Positions 23,844 to 33,327 are shown, counted from the first letter of the stretch. The stretch: DNA of 64,000 nucleotides from Pseudomonas sp. DG56-2 (GCF_004803755.1 NZ_CP032311.1:5482001-5546000); one strand, 5' to 3'. Numbers and translations are program-made. Notes: a model not told the origin generated them from the letters alone.

Positions 23844-23911
23844 GGTCACTTCCTCGACTGCGTGCCGCCACCCAACACCATTGTTGAATACCGCACGTAA
23901 TTAGGCGGCGA

Positions 23912-23939
23912 ATAATACCAGAGCATGCTGTCAACGCAA
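23912..23939 (-). promoter_or_regulatory. Candidate rpmE promoter
   Basis: On the minus strand TTGCGT (23939-23934) and TATTAT (23917-23912) are 16 bases apart, about 70 bases before rpmE. This is a reasonable sigma-70 pair for a ribosomal protein gene. Confidence 0.5.
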
Positions 23940-24009
23940 GTTGTCGCTTGCACCGGCTGTCGTCTGCTAGGCTCGCCAGGTCTTGGAACCCCTTCAGAGA
24001 ACTCACTGC

Positions 24010-26229
24010 GTGTCCGACGTCATTCTGCGCCTCGCCCTACCCTCGCCGCTGCGGCGACTGTTCGACTACAGGGCCACGGCAAGCATGGCGCGCCACACGC
24101 TAACCCCTGGCATGCGTATTCGCGTGCCCTTCGGGCGCCGGGAAATGATCGGCATCCTGGTCGAAGTCACCGACAAGAGCGAAGTACCGGCCGACAAGCT
24201 GAAACCGGCAATCGCCCTGCTCGACCCGGTTTCGCCCCTGCCCCCGGCGCTGTTCAAACTGTGCCTGTGGACAGCCCAGTACTATCAACACAGCCTTGGC
24301 GACACCCTGAGCTGGGCCTTGCCCGTGCTACTGCGCCAGGGCGAACCCGCCGAAGCACGCCAGGAACGCTTCTGGCAGGTGGCCCCAGGGGCACGCCAGG
24401 ATGACCCTCGTATCGCCCGCGCCCCTCGCCAGCGCGAAGCCCTGGCGACGCTGGCACAGCACCCTCACGGTGTCGCACACACGCTGTTGAGCAAACTGAT
24501 GTTGAGCAAAGACAGCCTCGACCTGCTGCTAGCCAAAGAGCTGGTACAGGTTGAAGTACGCCGCCACTTGCCACAGGAGCGTCATGAGCACTGGCTGGCC
24601 CAGCCTGAGCTGCCACTGAACGACGAACAGCGCGCCGCCTTCAACGCCGTACGCTCGGGATTCGACAGTTTTCATGCCTTCCTGCTCGCCGGGGTTACCG
24701 GCAGCGGTAAGACCGAGGTGTACCTGCAACTGATACGCGAAACCCTGGAAGCCGGCAAACAAGCGCTGATTCTGATTCCGGAAATCAACCTCGGGCCACA
24801 GACCCTGGCGCGCTTCGAGCAGCGGTTCAACGCCCGCATCGCCCTCCTGCACTCCGCCGTCAATGACCGCGAACGCCTGGATGCCTGGCTTGCGGCCCGC
24901 GACGGCGAGGCCGATATCATCATCGGGACTCGTTCGGCCCTGTTCACTCCGATGAAACATCCCGGCCTGATCATCATCGACGAGGAGCACGACGGCTCCT
25001 ATAAACAGCAAGAAGGTCTGCGCTACCACGCCCGCGACCTCGCCCTGGTGCGCGCGCGGCAGGAGAACATCCCGATCCTGCTCGGCTCGGCGACACCGTC
25101 CCTGGAAAGCCTGCACAACGCGCACAGCGGGCGCTACGGCCTGCTGCGCCTCAATCAGCGCGCCGGCGGCGCCCAGCATCCGCGCTTCCTGCGCCTGGAC
25201 GTCAAGAGCCGGCCGCTGGACAGCGGTATCAGCGGTCCGATGCAGCAGGCTATCGGCCAGACCCTGGCCGCCGGCCAACAGGTGTTGGTGTTCCTCAATC
25301 GCCGCGGTTTCGCGCCCACTTTGCTCTGCCACGATTGCGGCTGGATGTCCGAGTGCCCGCGCTGCGATGCGCGCATGACCGTTCACCAGCGCTCCAATGA
25401 ATTGCGCTGCCATCACTGTGGCTACGATGAGCGAGTGCCGCGCCAGTGCCCTCAGTGCAACAAGGTTGACCTGCGCCCCGTTGGTGCGGGCACCGAGCGA
25501 GCGGAAGAGCGCCTGAGCATTCTGTTCCCTGACTTCCCGGTTTTGCGCGTGGACCGCGACAGCACCTCGCGCAAGGACGCCATGAACCAGCTGTTCGCCA
25601 CGATCCAGCGCGGCCAGCCGTGTATCCTGGTCGGCACCCAGATGCTCGCCAAAGGGCACCACTTCCCGCGCGTAACCCTGGTGGCAATTCTCGACGCAGA
25701 CGGCGGGTTGTTCTCCGGAGACTTTCGCGCCAGCGAGCGTATGGCCCAACTGATCGTCCAGGTCGCAGGGCGTGCAGGACGCGCTGAGGAGCCCGGCAAG
25801 GTCATCATTCAGACACACCTGGCTGACCACCCGCTATTAGTACAACTGACCGAACAAGGTTATTTCGCCTTTGCCGAACAAGCCTTGAGCGAGCGGCGTG
25901 CTGCTGGCCTGCCACCGTTTGCCCACCTGGCGCTGCTGCGAGCTGAAGCGCACAAGCCAGGGCAGGCCGAAGGGTTTCTCGACGAAGCATGCAGCGCTGC
26001 AGAACAGCTGCTGATCGAACACAACCTTCAAGGTATCGAGCTGCTTGGCCCGGTACCTGCGCCGATGGAACGACGCGCGGGCCGTTTTCGAGCACAACTA
26101 TTGCTCCAGGCCAATGCACGTGCGCCTTTGCATCGACTGATCAGCGCCTGGTTGCTACTGTTGGAACAGATGCCGTCCGGGCGCCAAGTGCGCTGGTCTT
26201 TGGATGTTGACCCTGTAGATCTGTACTGA
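24010..26229 (+). CDS. priA: Primosomal replication restart helicase PriA
   Basis: 3'-5' superfamily 2 helicase that reloads the replisome at collapsed forks. GTG 24010 (VSDVILRLAL) gives 739 residues, the usual length. Order: N-terminal 3'-DNA-binding domain, helicase with Walker A GVTGSGKTEVY and the DEEH box, an inserted zinc-binding region with eight cysteines (CHDCGW...CPRC...CHHCGY...CPQC), then motifs V and VI (VGTQMLAKGHHFP, QVAGRAGR) and a C-terminal domain. It is divergent from rpmE. A degenerate REP half-element lies in the gap before argS. Confidence 0.97.
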   Translation: MSDVILRLALPSPLRRLFDYRATASMARHTLTPGMRIRVPFGRREMIGILVEVTDKSEVPADKLKPAIALLDPVSPLPPALFKLCLWTAQYYQHSLGDTLSWALPVLLRQGEPAEARQERFWQVAPGARQDDPRIARAPRQREALATLAQHPHGVAHTLLSKLMLSKDSLDLLLAKELVQVEVRRHLPQERHEHWLAQPELPLNDEQRAAFNAVRSGFDSFHAFLLAGVTGSGKTEVYLQLIRETLEAGKQALILIPEINLGPQTLARFEQRFNARIALLHSAVNDRERLDAWLAARDGEADIIIGTRSALFTPMKHPGLIIIDEEHDGSYKQQEGLRYHARDLALVRARQENIPILLGSATPSLESLHNAHSGRYGLLRLNQRAGGAQHPRFLRLDVKSRPLDSGISGPMQQAIGQTLAAGQQVLVFLNRRGFAPTLLCHDCGWMSECPRCDARMTVHQRSNELRCHHCGYDERVPRQCPQCNKVDLRPVGAGTERAEERLSILFPDFPVLRVDRDSTSRKDAMNQLFATIQRGQPCILVGTQMLAKGHHFPRVTLVAILDADGGLFSGDFRASERMAQLIVQVAGRAGRAEEPGKVIIQTHLADHPLLVQLTEQGYFAFAEQALSERRAAGLPPFAHLALLRAEAHKPGQAEGFLDEACSAAEQLLIEHNLQGIELLGPVPAPMERRAGRFRAQLLLQANARAPLHRLISAWLLLLEQMPSGRQVRWSLDVDPVDLY

Positions 26230-26240
26230 CCAGGGTCGCA

Positions 26241-26264
26241 GTGGGAGCGGGCTAGCCGCACGAT
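26241..26264. repeat. Degenerate half REP between priA and argS
   Basis: GTGGGAGCGGGCTAGCCGCACGAT matches one arm of the REP unit after ponA at most positions, with a 2-base gap. No partner arm is visible, so it is a single or decayed copy. Confidence 0.55.
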
Positions 26265-26366
26265 ACACCCTCAAAGGTTGGCAACCACGCTCCGGCAACG
26301 GATAATGTCCAGTTTTTCCACCTGCGCATCGAAGCGCCGCCGCGCTTGCGGTCGAAAGAGAAGCCC

Positions 26367-28103
26367 ATGAAAGACACCATTCGCCAGCTAATCCAGCAAG
26401 CCCTCACCCAACTCGTCACCGACGGTGTGTTGCCTGAAGGGCTGACGCCGGCGATCCAGGTGGAAAACGCCAGGGACAAAACGCACGGTGACTTCGCCAG
26501 CAACATCGCGATGATGCTGGCCAAGCCTGCCGGCATGAAGCCACGTGACTTGGCAGAAAAACTCATTGCCGCACTGCCTGCCGACGAGCAGATCAGCAAG
26601 GTCGAGATTGCCGGCCCTGGCTTTCTGAACTTCTTCCAGAACACCCAGGCCCTGGCTGCCCGCCTTGATGCCGCACTCGCCGACAGCAAACTCGGCGTGC
26701 GCAAAGCCGGCCCTCAACAGAAGGTTGTGGTTGACCTGTCGGCACCGAACCTCGCCAAAGAGATGCACGTCGGCCACTTGCGTTCGACCATCATCGGCGA
26801 CGCCGTGTCGCGCGTACTGGAATTTCTGGGCGACACAGTGATTCGTCAGAACCACGTGGGCGACTGGGGCACCCAGTTCGGCATGTTGATGGCCTACCTT
26901 CAGGAAAACCCGATCACCAGCGACGAGCTGTCGGACCTGGAAAACTTCTACCGCGCAGCGAAAAAACGTTTCGACGAATCCGAAGAGTTCGCCGACCGTG
27001 CCCGTGGCCTGGTGGTCAAACTGCAAGCGGGTGACGAGGAGTGCCTGAAGCTGTGGACCCGCTTCAAGGACATCTCGCTGTCGCACTGCCAGAAAACCTA
27101 CGAACTGCTCAACGTCAAGCTGACCATGGCCGACGTCATGGGCGAAAGCGCCTATAACGACGACCTGGCCAATGTCGTCAACGACCTCAAGGCCAAAGGC
27201 CTGCTGGTCGAGAGCAAGGGTGCCCAGTGCGTGTTCCTTGAGGAGTTCAAGACCGCCGAGGGCGAACCACTGCCAGTGATCGTACAGAAAGCCGATGGCG
27301 GCTACCTGTATGCCACCACCGACCTGGCTGCCGTGCGCTATCGCAGCAACGTACTCAAGGCCGACCGCGCCCTGTACTTTGTCGACCAGCGCCAGGCCCT
27401 ACACTTCAACCAGGTGTTTGAAGTAGCTCGCCTGGCCGGCTTCGTCGGCCACCCGATGCAAATGGAGCACATGGGCTTCGGCACCATGAACGGCGCTGAT
27501 GGTCGTCCGTTCAAGACCCGCGACGGCGGCACGGTAAAACTTATCGATCTGCTCACCGAAGCCAAAGAGCGTGCCTACGCCCTGGTCAAGGAGAAGAACC
27601 CCGAGCTGCCCGAGGCTGAACTGCGCGCTATCGGTCAAGTGGTGGGCATTGACGCGGTGAAGTACGCCGACCTGTCCAAGCACCGCACCAGCGACTACAG
27701 CTTCAACTTCGAGTTGATGCTCAATTTCGAGGGCAACACTGCGCCATACCTGCTGTATGCCTACACGCGCGTCGCCGGCGTATTCCGCAAGCTGAATAAA
27801 AGCTTCGATGAGGCAGACGGGCAGATCGTCCTGCAGGCAGCCCAGGAACAAGACCTTGCCGCGCGCCTGGCTCAGTTCGGCGAAATCCTGAACAACGTCG
27901 CCGAAAAAGGCACCCCACACGTACTCTGTGCCTATCTGTACGACGTGGCCGGCCTGTTCTCCAGCTTCTACGAGAACTGCCCGATCCTCGCTGCCGAGAC
28001 ACCTGAACAACAGCAGAGCCGCCTGCGCCTGGCTGCCCTGACTGGCCGCACCCTCAAGCAAGGTCTGGAGCTGCTCGGCCTGGAAACCCTGGAGCGTATG
28101 TAA
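26367..28103 (+). CDS. argS: Arginyl-tRNA synthetase
   Basis: Class I aminoacyl-tRNA synthetase that charges tRNA-Arg. It has 578 residues from ATG 26367 ([10 protein letters not shown]). The N-terminal additional domain is followed by the Rossmann fold with the HVGHLRST signature and the insertion [20 protein letters not shown] stands at the KMSKS position, which ArgRS usually varies. The C-terminal anticodon-binding helical bundle (DALR type) ends in LGLETLERM. The SPOR gene starts one base after its stop, so the two are co-transcribed. Confidence 0.97.
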   Translation: MKDTIRQLIQQALTQLVTDGVLPEGLTPAIQVENARDKTHGDFASNIAMMLAKPAGMKPRDLAEKLIAALPADEQISKVEIAGPGFLNFFQNTQALAARLDAALADSKLGVRKAGPQQKVVVDLSAPNLAKEMHVGHLRSTIIGDAVSRVLEFLGDTVIRQNHVGDWGTQFGMLMAYLQENPITSDELSDLENFYRAAKKRFDESEEFADRARGLVVKLQAGDEECLKLWTRFKDISLSHCQKTYELLNVKLTMADVMGESAYNDDLANVVNDLKAKGLLVESKGAQCVFLEEFKTAEGEPLPVIVQKADGGYLYATTDLAAVRYRSNVLKADRALYFVDQRQALHFNQVFEVARLAGFVGHPMQMEHMGFGTMNGADGRPFKTRDGGTVKLIDLLTEAKERAYALVKEKNPELPEAELRAIGQVVGIDAVKYADLSKHRTSDYSFNFELMLNFEGNTAPYLLYAYTRVAGVFRKLNKSFDEADGQIVLQAAQEQDLAARLAQFGEILNNVAEKGTPHVLCAYLYDVAGLFSSFYENCPILAAETPEQQQSRLRLAALTGRTLKQGLELLGLETLERM

Positions 28104-28104
28104 G

Positions 28105-28794
28105 TTGGCTGCCAAGAAAAAACCTGCACCAAAGCGCGGCGCCAGCCGCAACCAGGCACCTGCCAAACAGCCGATTCCGGGCTGGTTGTGGCTGGCAATT
28201 GGCCTGACGGTTGGCGCCTTCATCGTTTTTCTGATGAAGCTTGAGCCAGGCAACGAAGAGGTGAAGCGGACCAAGCCTGAACAGCAAAAAGCCGAAAGAG
28301 CCGCCGAAGCCAACAAGACAGCGCCGAGCCCACAACAACCGGTAAAGCCCAAGTACGACTTCTACACCTTGCTGCCCGAGTCGGAAGTGATCGTGCCGCC
28401 TGAAGCGGTTCCGGAGAAAACCCCGCCGGTGCCTGCGCAACCTCCGGTAACCCCGGCGGAAGCGGCGAAGATCGATACGGCGCGCGCACAGGCGGCGCTG
28501 ATGGGACAAACGCCACCGCCCGCGCCACCAGTGATCAAGCCTGCAGCAACGACCCAGTTCTTTCTTCAAGCCGGGTCGTTCCGCAAACAGGCGGATGCCG
28601 ACAAGGTTCGGGCGCAGATCATTCTGCTCGGCCAGGCGGTCAAGGTGGAGTCCGGTACCGTCAAGGAAGAAACGTGGTACCGAGTGCTGGTCGGACCGTT
28701 CAGCAACCGCGAACAACTGACCGTAGCCCAGAAGCAACTGGCCGGCAGCGGCTTCAGCAACTTGCTCTTGCAGCAACGCCAGACCCGCCAGTGA
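28105..28794 (+). CDS. FtsN-like SPOR-domain division protein
   Basis: A 229-residue bitopic inner-membrane protein: short Lys-rich cytoplasmic tail (AAKKKPAPKRG), transmembrane helix at about 26-44, a Pro/Ala/Glu-rich periplasmic linker, and a C-terminal SPOR domain (about 148-225: FFLQAGSFRKQADADKVRAQ, WYRVLVGPF) that binds septal peptidoglycan. This is the FtsN layout, though the FtsN essential helices are not clearly recognisable. The start is TTG 28105 directly after argS; no nearby ATG fits. It is followed by a perfect hairpin terminator. Confidence 0.85.
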   Translation: MAAKKKPAPKRGASRNQAPAKQPIPGWLWLAIGLTVGAFIVFLMKLEPGNEEVKRTKPEQQKAERAAEANKTAPSPQQPVKPKYDFYTLLPESEVIVPPEAVPEKTPPVPAQPPVTPAEAAKIDTARAQAALMGQTPPPAPPVIKPAATTQFFLQAGSFRKQADADKVRAQIILLGQAVKVESGTVKEETWYRVLVGPFSNREQLTVAQKQLAGSGFSNLLLQQRQTRQ

Positions 28795-28802
28795 GTCCCG
28801 CC

Positions 28803-28832
28803 AGCGGCCTTGTCGACACCGACAAGGCCGCT
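28803..28832. terminator. Perfect 13-base hairpin between SPOR and TM2 genes
   Basis: AGCGGCCTTGTCG (28803-28815) and CGACAAGGCCGCT (28820-28832) pair perfectly around the loop ACAC, between convergent genes. Only a weak T-run follows. Confidence 0.75.
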
Positions 28833-28836
28833 ACTT

Positions 28837-29256
28837 TCAACGCCGCTGAGCGTTGGCCAGCGATACCTGGGTGTTCAACGTCCAGAAATCATACAAGACC
28901 CCCACCAGGAAAAGCCCACCGGTGAACAGGTAGATGATGCCGGTGATCCACTTGCCCTGATACATGCGGTGCACGCCGAATACACCCAGGAAAGTCAGCA
29001 GAATCCAGCTCAGGCTGTAGTCCAGAGGACCGGCGTGAAAGCGCAGATCCGCCTCGCGATCCATCGCCGGGATCAGGAACAGGTCGATCAACCAGCCAAT
29101 GCCCAGCAAGCCCAGGGTAAAGAACCAAATAGTACCGGTAACCGGCTTGCCGTAATAAAAACGGTGGGCACCGGTGAATCCGAAAATCCACAACAGGTAA
29201 CCGATAACCTTGCTGTGAGTGTCGTGCAACTGCCCGTCCTGCTGATAACTGTTCAT
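28837..29256 (-). CDS. TM2-domain membrane protein
   Basis: A small 139-residue inner-membrane protein with about four hydrophobic segments. The two TM2-type units show the GFTGAHRFYYG / GVFGVHRMYQG motifs followed by a long helix (LLGIGWLIDLFLIP; LFLVGVLYDFW). TM2 proteins are widespread and of unknown biochemical function. GAGG is six bases before ATG 29256. It sits alone between the argS-SPOR block and an NlpC/P60 gene. Confidence 0.85.
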   Translation of the reverse strand: MNSYQQDGQLHDTHSKVIGYLLWIFGFTGAHRFYYGKPVTGTIWFFTLGLLGIGWLIDLFLIPAMDREADLRFHAGPLDYSLSWILLTFLGVFGVHRMYQGKWITGIIYLFTGGLFLVGVLYDFWTLNTQVSLANAQRR

Positions 29257-29411
29257 TTCTAGCCTCAGTGAGTTATCGATAAATTTTCTAAGAAAAAATG
29301 TGACTTTTTCGTTTCAGGGCGACGTATGGCACTGCGCCAATCGACCAACGGATCAGAAATTGATCAAAAAGCTGTTATAAAGTTGCGCGCTAACCAACAA
29401 GAGCCCTGCCC

Positions 29412-30032
29412 ATGCGTCCTTTTTTCAAGACATGGCTGACCCTTTGCCTATTATTGCCACTGGCAGCCCACGCCACCAACCGTGAGCAACGTTTACCCAA
29501 CGGCTTTTCCGGGTACTCCTCAAATTCCGCCGCCGAGCGTTCCACCAAGAACGTCAGCAGCAAGGTGCACCACAGCACCCGCTCCAGCAAGCCAAGCCTG
29601 CCGGTCGCATCAATGTCGCCGCAACAGAGCAGCGATGTGCTCAGCCGCGCCGTCAATGTACTGGGCACTCCTTATCGTTGGGGCGGCAGCAGCCCAAGTA
29701 AAGGCTTCGATTGCAGCGGCCTGGTCAAGTACGCCTTCCACGAGATCGATGAAGTCGACCTGCCCCGCACCTCCAACGCCATGGCTCAGGGCCACGGCGT
29801 GAAAGTCGATCGCAATGACCTCAAGCCAGGCGACCTGATTTTCTTCAATATCAAGAGCCGGCGGGTCAATCATGTTGCCATTTACCTGGGCAACGACCGC
29901 TTCATCCATGCCCCACGCACAGGCAAGCGGGTGAGCATCGACACACTTAACAAGCCTTACTGGCGCAGCCGTTATGTAGTTGCCAAGCGTGTTCTGCCGA
30001 AAAGTCAGCAGTTGGCCCTGGCCAAGCGCTAG
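29412..30032 (+). CDS. NlpC/P60 peptidoglycan endopeptidase
   Basis: A 206-residue secreted cysteine peptidase. The signal peptide (about 1-21, ending AAHA) is followed by a low-complexity Ser/Lys-rich linker and the NlpC/P60 domain from about residue 72 (LGTPYRWGG). The catalytic Cys is in FDCSGLV and the His in VNHVAIYLG, with a third polar residue in FIHAPRTG. It is likely to cut cell-wall stem peptides between D-Glu and diaminopimelate, as related Spr/MepS enzymes do. It has no lipobox, so it is soluble in the periplasm. It overlaps the pilT gene tail to tail by 4 bases. Confidence 0.9.
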   Translation: MRPFFKTWLTLCLLLPLAAHATNREQRLPNGFSGYSSNSAAERSTKNVSSKVHHSTRSSKPSLPVASMSPQQSSDVLSRAVNVLGTPYRWGGSSPSKGFDCSGLVKYAFHEIDEVDLPRTSNAMAQGHGVKVDRNDLKPGDLIFFNIKSRRVNHVAIYLGNDRFIHAPRTGKRVSIDTLNKPYWRSRYVVAKRVLPKSQQLALAKR

Positions 30033-31057
30033 AACCATTGGTGCGCCCCCGCGCGGGCGCTCTGAACACTGATCAAGCCACGCGCAAGCAGACCTTCGAG
30101 GCTACTGTCCAGGGTCTGCATACCCAACGCCCCGCCCATTTGCATCGTTGAATACAACTGCGCCACCTTGCCCTCGCGCACCAGGTTGCGCACTGCGGGG
30201 GTAGCCAGCAACACCTCATGGGTGGCTACCCGTCCGCCCCCCACCTTTTCCACCAGCACCTGTGACACCACAGCCTGCAGCGCTTGCGCCAACATCACCC
30301 GCACCAATTGCTTTTCATCCGCCGCAAAGACGTCTACCAGTCGATCAATGGTTCTCGCCGCAGAGCCTGCATGCACCGTAGCCAGGACCAGATGCCCGGT
30401 TTCTGCAGCGCTCAGGGCCAGGCGTATGGTCTGCGCATCACGTAGCTCACCGAGCATTACCACATCCGGATCCTGGCGCAGGGCGGCACGAAAGGCTTGT
30501 TCAAAGCCAAGGCTGTGCCTGCCAATCTCACGCTGGCTGATCAGGCTGCATCGAGGGCTGTGAACAAATTCGATAGGGTCTTCAAGGGTAATGATGTGCA
30601 GTTGCCGCTGACAATTGAGGTGATCCACCAAGGCGGCCAAGGTGGTCGACTTCCCCGACCCAGTAGGGCCGGTGACCAGCACCAATCCTGCAGGCAGTTC
30701 GGCAATCTGCTGAAAGACACTGCCCAAGCCCAGGTCAGCGAGACTGCTCACCACACTCGGAATCACCCTAAGTACTGCTGCGGGCCCTCTGCTCTGCGTA
30801 AAGGCATTGACGCGAAAACGCGCCAGGCCGGGTACAGCGACCGAGAAATCGATATCCAGAAGTGTTTCGAAATCCTTTTTCTGCGCGCTGGTCATCAACT
30901 GCGCCAGCATCTCGAGCATTTGTTCAGCGCTCAATACCGGCAGTTGCAGTCGACGGACTCGCCCATCCACACGAAGGGCCGGTACCTCTGCTGCCGACAG
31001 GTGAATATCCGAGGCTCCAGCCCTTGTCGCTACGGCCAACAGTTCAGTCACATCCAT
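30029..31057 (-). CDS. pilT: Type IV pilus retraction ATPase PilT
   Basis: Hexameric motor that depolymerises pili. ATG 31057 (MDVTELLAVA, with GGGGAG upstream) gives 342 residues, near the usual 344. It has the N-terminal PAS-like domain (GASDIHLSA), Walker A GPTGSGKST, the Asp box (LEDPIEFVH), Walker B region PDVVMLGELRD with the catalytic Glu, and the His box ATVHAGSAARTIDR. P. aeruginosa has GEMRD and HTTS at the last two places, so this copy is somewhat diverged. The C-terminal AIRNLIRE-like motif is kept as AVRNLVREGK. No pilU follows it in the window. Confidence 0.93.
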   Translation of the reverse strand: MDVTELLAVATRAGASDIHLSAAEVPALRVDGRVRRLQLPVLSAEQMLEMLAQLMTSAQKKDFETLLDIDFSVAVPGLARFRVNAFTQSRGPAAVLRVIPSVVSSLADLGLGSVFQQIAELPAGLVLVTGPTGSGKSTTLAALVDHLNCQRQLHIITLEDPIEFVHSPRCSLISQREIGRHSLGFEQAFRAALRQDPDVVMLGELRDAQTIRLALSAAETGHLVLATVHAGSAARTIDRLVDVFAADEKQLVRVMLAQALQAVVSQVLVEKVGGGRVATHEVLLATPAVRNLVREGKVAQLYSTMQMGGALGMQTLDSSLEGLLARGLISVQSARAGAHQWF

Positions 31058-31123
31058 GAGACTCCCCAAAGGCTGCCAAGCAGGTAGAATGCCGCAGACC
31101 CAAAGAGCCGCTGGCATCTATCA

Positions 31124-31810
31124 ATGTCCACCATAGCAGACAACCTTTCCACGCTCGCCGCACGCATCAGCGCTGCCGCCGAGGCCGCTGGACGCGCACC
31201 TTCCGACATCCGCCTGCTGGCGGTGAGCAAGACCAAACCCGCTGCCGCCGTGCGTGAAGCCTTTGCCGCCGGGGTTCGCGATGTCGGCGAGAACTACTTG
31301 CAGGAAGCCTTGAACAAACAAGGCGAATTGACCGACCTGCCCTTGACCTGGCACTTCATCGGCCCCATTCAGTCGAACAAGACTCGCGCAATCGCCGAGC
31401 ATTTTGACTGGGTACATTCCGTGGACCGCTTGAAAATTGCTCAACGTCTGTCCGAGCAACGCCCAGATGGCCTAGCTCCGCTGAACATTTGTCTGCAAGT
31501 GAATGTCAGTGGCGAGGCCAGCAAATCCGGGTGCTCGCCAGAAGAACTACCTGCACTGGCCACCGCCATTGCCGCATTACCGCACCTGCAACTGCGCGGG
31601 CTGATGGCGATTCCCGAGCCCACCGACGATCGCGCAGCTCAGGAAGCGGCATTTGCACGTGTTCGCGAGCTACAAGACAGTCTCGGGCTGAATCTGGACA
31701 CGCTCTCCATGGGTATGAGCCACGACCTGGAAGCGGCAATCGCTCAGGGCGCGACGTGGGTACGTATCGGCACCGCATTGTTCGGCGCCCGCGATTACGG
31801 CCAGCCCTGA
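31124..31810 (+). CDS. yggS: PLP homeostasis protein (YggS/PLPBP family)
   Basis: A 228-residue TIM-barrel pyridoxal-phosphate-binding protein that buffers PLP and influences amino-acid pools; no enzyme activity is established for the family. PLP is held by the Lys in LLAVSKTKP, with GENYLQE, WHFIGPIQSNK and GMSHDLEAAI completing the site. It starts at ATG 31124 without a strong ribosome-binding site. It is divergent from pilT and begins a run of co-directional genes (proC, yggT, metX and so on), 37 bases before proC. The yggS-proC-yggT order is conserved in many bacteria. Confidence 0.95.
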   Translation: MSTIADNLSTLAARISAAAEAAGRAPSDIRLLAVSKTKPAAAVREAFAAGVRDVGENYLQEALNKQGELTDLPLTWHFIGPIQSNKTRAIAEHFDWVHSVDRLKIAQRLSEQRPDGLAPLNICLQVNVSGEASKSGCSPEELPALATAIAALPHLQLRGLMAIPEPTDDRAAQEAAFARVRELQDSLGLNLDTLSMGMSHDLEAAIAQGATWVRIGTALFGARDYGQP

Positions 31811-31847
31811 CCTATGCCTTTTCAACTTATTTCCTAAAGGACCTGAC

Positions 31848-32666
31848 ATGAGCAAGACTCGTATTGCCTTTATCGGCGCCGGCAACATGGCCGCCAGCCT
31901 GATCGGCGGCCTGCGCGCCCAGGGCCTGGACGCCTCGCAGATCCGCGCCAGTGACCCGGGTGCCGAGCAGCGGGCCAAAGTTAACGCCGAGCACGGCATC
32001 GAAATGTTCGCCGATAACGCCCAGGCCATTGAAGGGGCCGACGTGGTGGTGTTGGCCGTCAAGCCGCAGGCCATGAAAGCCGTCTGTGAAGCGCTCAAGC
32101 CCAACCTCAAGCCCGAACAACTGGTTGTGTCCATTGCCGCTGGAATCACCTGCGCCAGCATGAACAACTGGCTCGGCGCACAGCCAATCGTGCGCTGCAT
32201 GCCCAACACGCCGGCGCTGCTACGCCAGGGTGTCAGTGGTCTGTACGCCACCCACGAAGTGACGGCGGCGCAACGCCAGCAAGCCGAACAACTGTTGTCG
32301 GCAGTGGGCATTGCTCTGTGGCTGGACACCGAGCAACAGCTTGACGCTGTCACCGCAGTTTCCGGCAGTGGTCCTGCGTATTTCTTCCTGCTGATCGAAG
32401 CTATGACTGCTGCTGGCGAAAAACTCGGATTGCCTCGCGAAACGGCAGCCAAGCTGACCCTGCAAACCGCTCTGGGCGCCGCACACATGGCCGTTAGCAG
32501 TGATGTCGACGCCGCCGAGTTGCGTCGTCGGGTAACGTCCCCTGCCGGCACCACTGAGGCGGCAATCAAGTCGTTCCAGGCCGATGGATTCGAAGCGCTG
32601 GTGGAAAAAGCGCTGGGCGCTGCCGCGCATCGCTCGGCTGAAATGGCCGAACAACTGGGCAACTAA
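31848..32666 (+). CDS. proC: Pyrroline-5-carboxylate reductase
   Basis: Last step of proline synthesis: reduces pyrroline-5-carboxylate with NAD(P)H. It has 272 residues. The N-terminal Rossmann motif IGAGNMAASLIGGL binds the nucleotide; VLAVKPQ and RCMPNTPAL are typical. The C-terminal helical dimerisation domain carries the family signature (VTSPAGTTEAAI). AAAGGA stands about eight bases before ATG 31848. It lies in the conserved yggS-proC-yggT cluster. Confidence 0.97.
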   Translation: MSKTRIAFIGAGNMAASLIGGLRAQGLDASQIRASDPGAEQRAKVNAEHGIEMFADNAQAIEGADVVVLAVKPQAMKAVCEALKPNLKPEQLVVSIAAGITCASMNNWLGAQPIVRCMPNTPALLRQGVSGLYATHEVTAAQRQQAEQLLSAVGIALWLDTEQQLDAVTAVSGSGPAYFFLLIEAMTAAGEKLGLPRETAAKLTLQTALGAAHMAVSSDVDAAELRRRVTSPAGTTEAAIKSFQADGFEALVEKALGAAAHRSAEMAEQLGN

Positions 32667-32676
32667 GGAGCCGAAT

Positions 32677-33267
32677 ATGATCGGATTGAACAACGCTGCC
32701 ATTTACGTCGTACAAACCCTGGGTAGTCTCTACCTGCTGATCATCATGCTGCGCTTCATTCTGCAGCTGGTTCGGGCTGACTTCTACAACCCACTGAGCC
32801 AATTTGCGGTGCGCGCCACCCAGCCGTTGCTCAAACCAATGCGCCGGATCATCCCGAGCCTCTTCGGCCTGGACATGTCATCGCTGTTGCTGGCAATCAT
32901 TGTGCAAATGCTGGTCATGGGCCTGACCCTGTTGCTGGCCTATGGCACCACCGGCAATCCGCTGCAACTGCTGATCTGGTCGATCATTGGCGTTACGGCC
33001 CTGTTCTTGAAGATTTTCTTCTTCGCCCTGATCATCAGCGTGATTCTTTCCTGGGTCGCTCCCGGTAGCCACAACCCTGGCGCCGAACTGATCAATCAGA
33101 TCTGCGATCCGTTCCTGGCTCCATTTCGCCGCCTGCTGCCGAACCTGGGTGGCCTGGACATCTCGCCAATCCTGGCGTTCATGGCGCTCAAGCTGATCGA
33201 CATGCTGGTCATCAACAACCTCGCCGCCATGACCGGTATGCCGGAAATTCTGCGCCTGCTGGTTTGA
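32677..33267 (+). CDS. YggT-family membrane protein
   Basis: A 196-residue integral membrane protein made of two tandem YggT repeats, each with an NP(L/G) segment and a PFR-type motif (PLLKPMRRIIPS; PFLAPFRRLLPN). About four to five transmembrane helices are seen. The function is not firmly known; E. coli YggT has been linked to osmotic stress. AGGAG lies six bases before ATG 32677, ten bases after proC. A REP-like hairpin follows. Confidence 0.9.
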   Translation: MIGLNNAAIYVVQTLGSLYLLIIMLRFILQLVRADFYNPLSQFAVRATQPLLKPMRRIIPSLFGLDMSSLLLAIIVQMLVMGLTLLLAYGTTGNPLQLLIWSIIGVTALFLKIFFFALIISVILSWVAPGSHNPGAELINQICDPFLAPFRRLLPNLGGLDISPILAFMALKLIDMLVINNLAAMTGMPEILRLLV

Positions 33268-33276
33268 TTCAACGCT

Positions 33277-33327
33277 ATCACGGGGCAAGCCCTGTACCAC
33301 AGGCTGGGAACGGCCGTGCCCCGTGAT
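33277..33327. repeat. REP-like inverted repeat between yggT and metX
   Basis: Perfect 11-base arms ATCACGGGGCA (33277-33287) and TGCCCCGTGAT (33317-33327), with an inner AGCC/GGCT pairing. The arms match the REP unit after ponA with one change, so this is a second REP copy that may also end the yggS-proC-yggT transcript. Confidence 0.7.
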
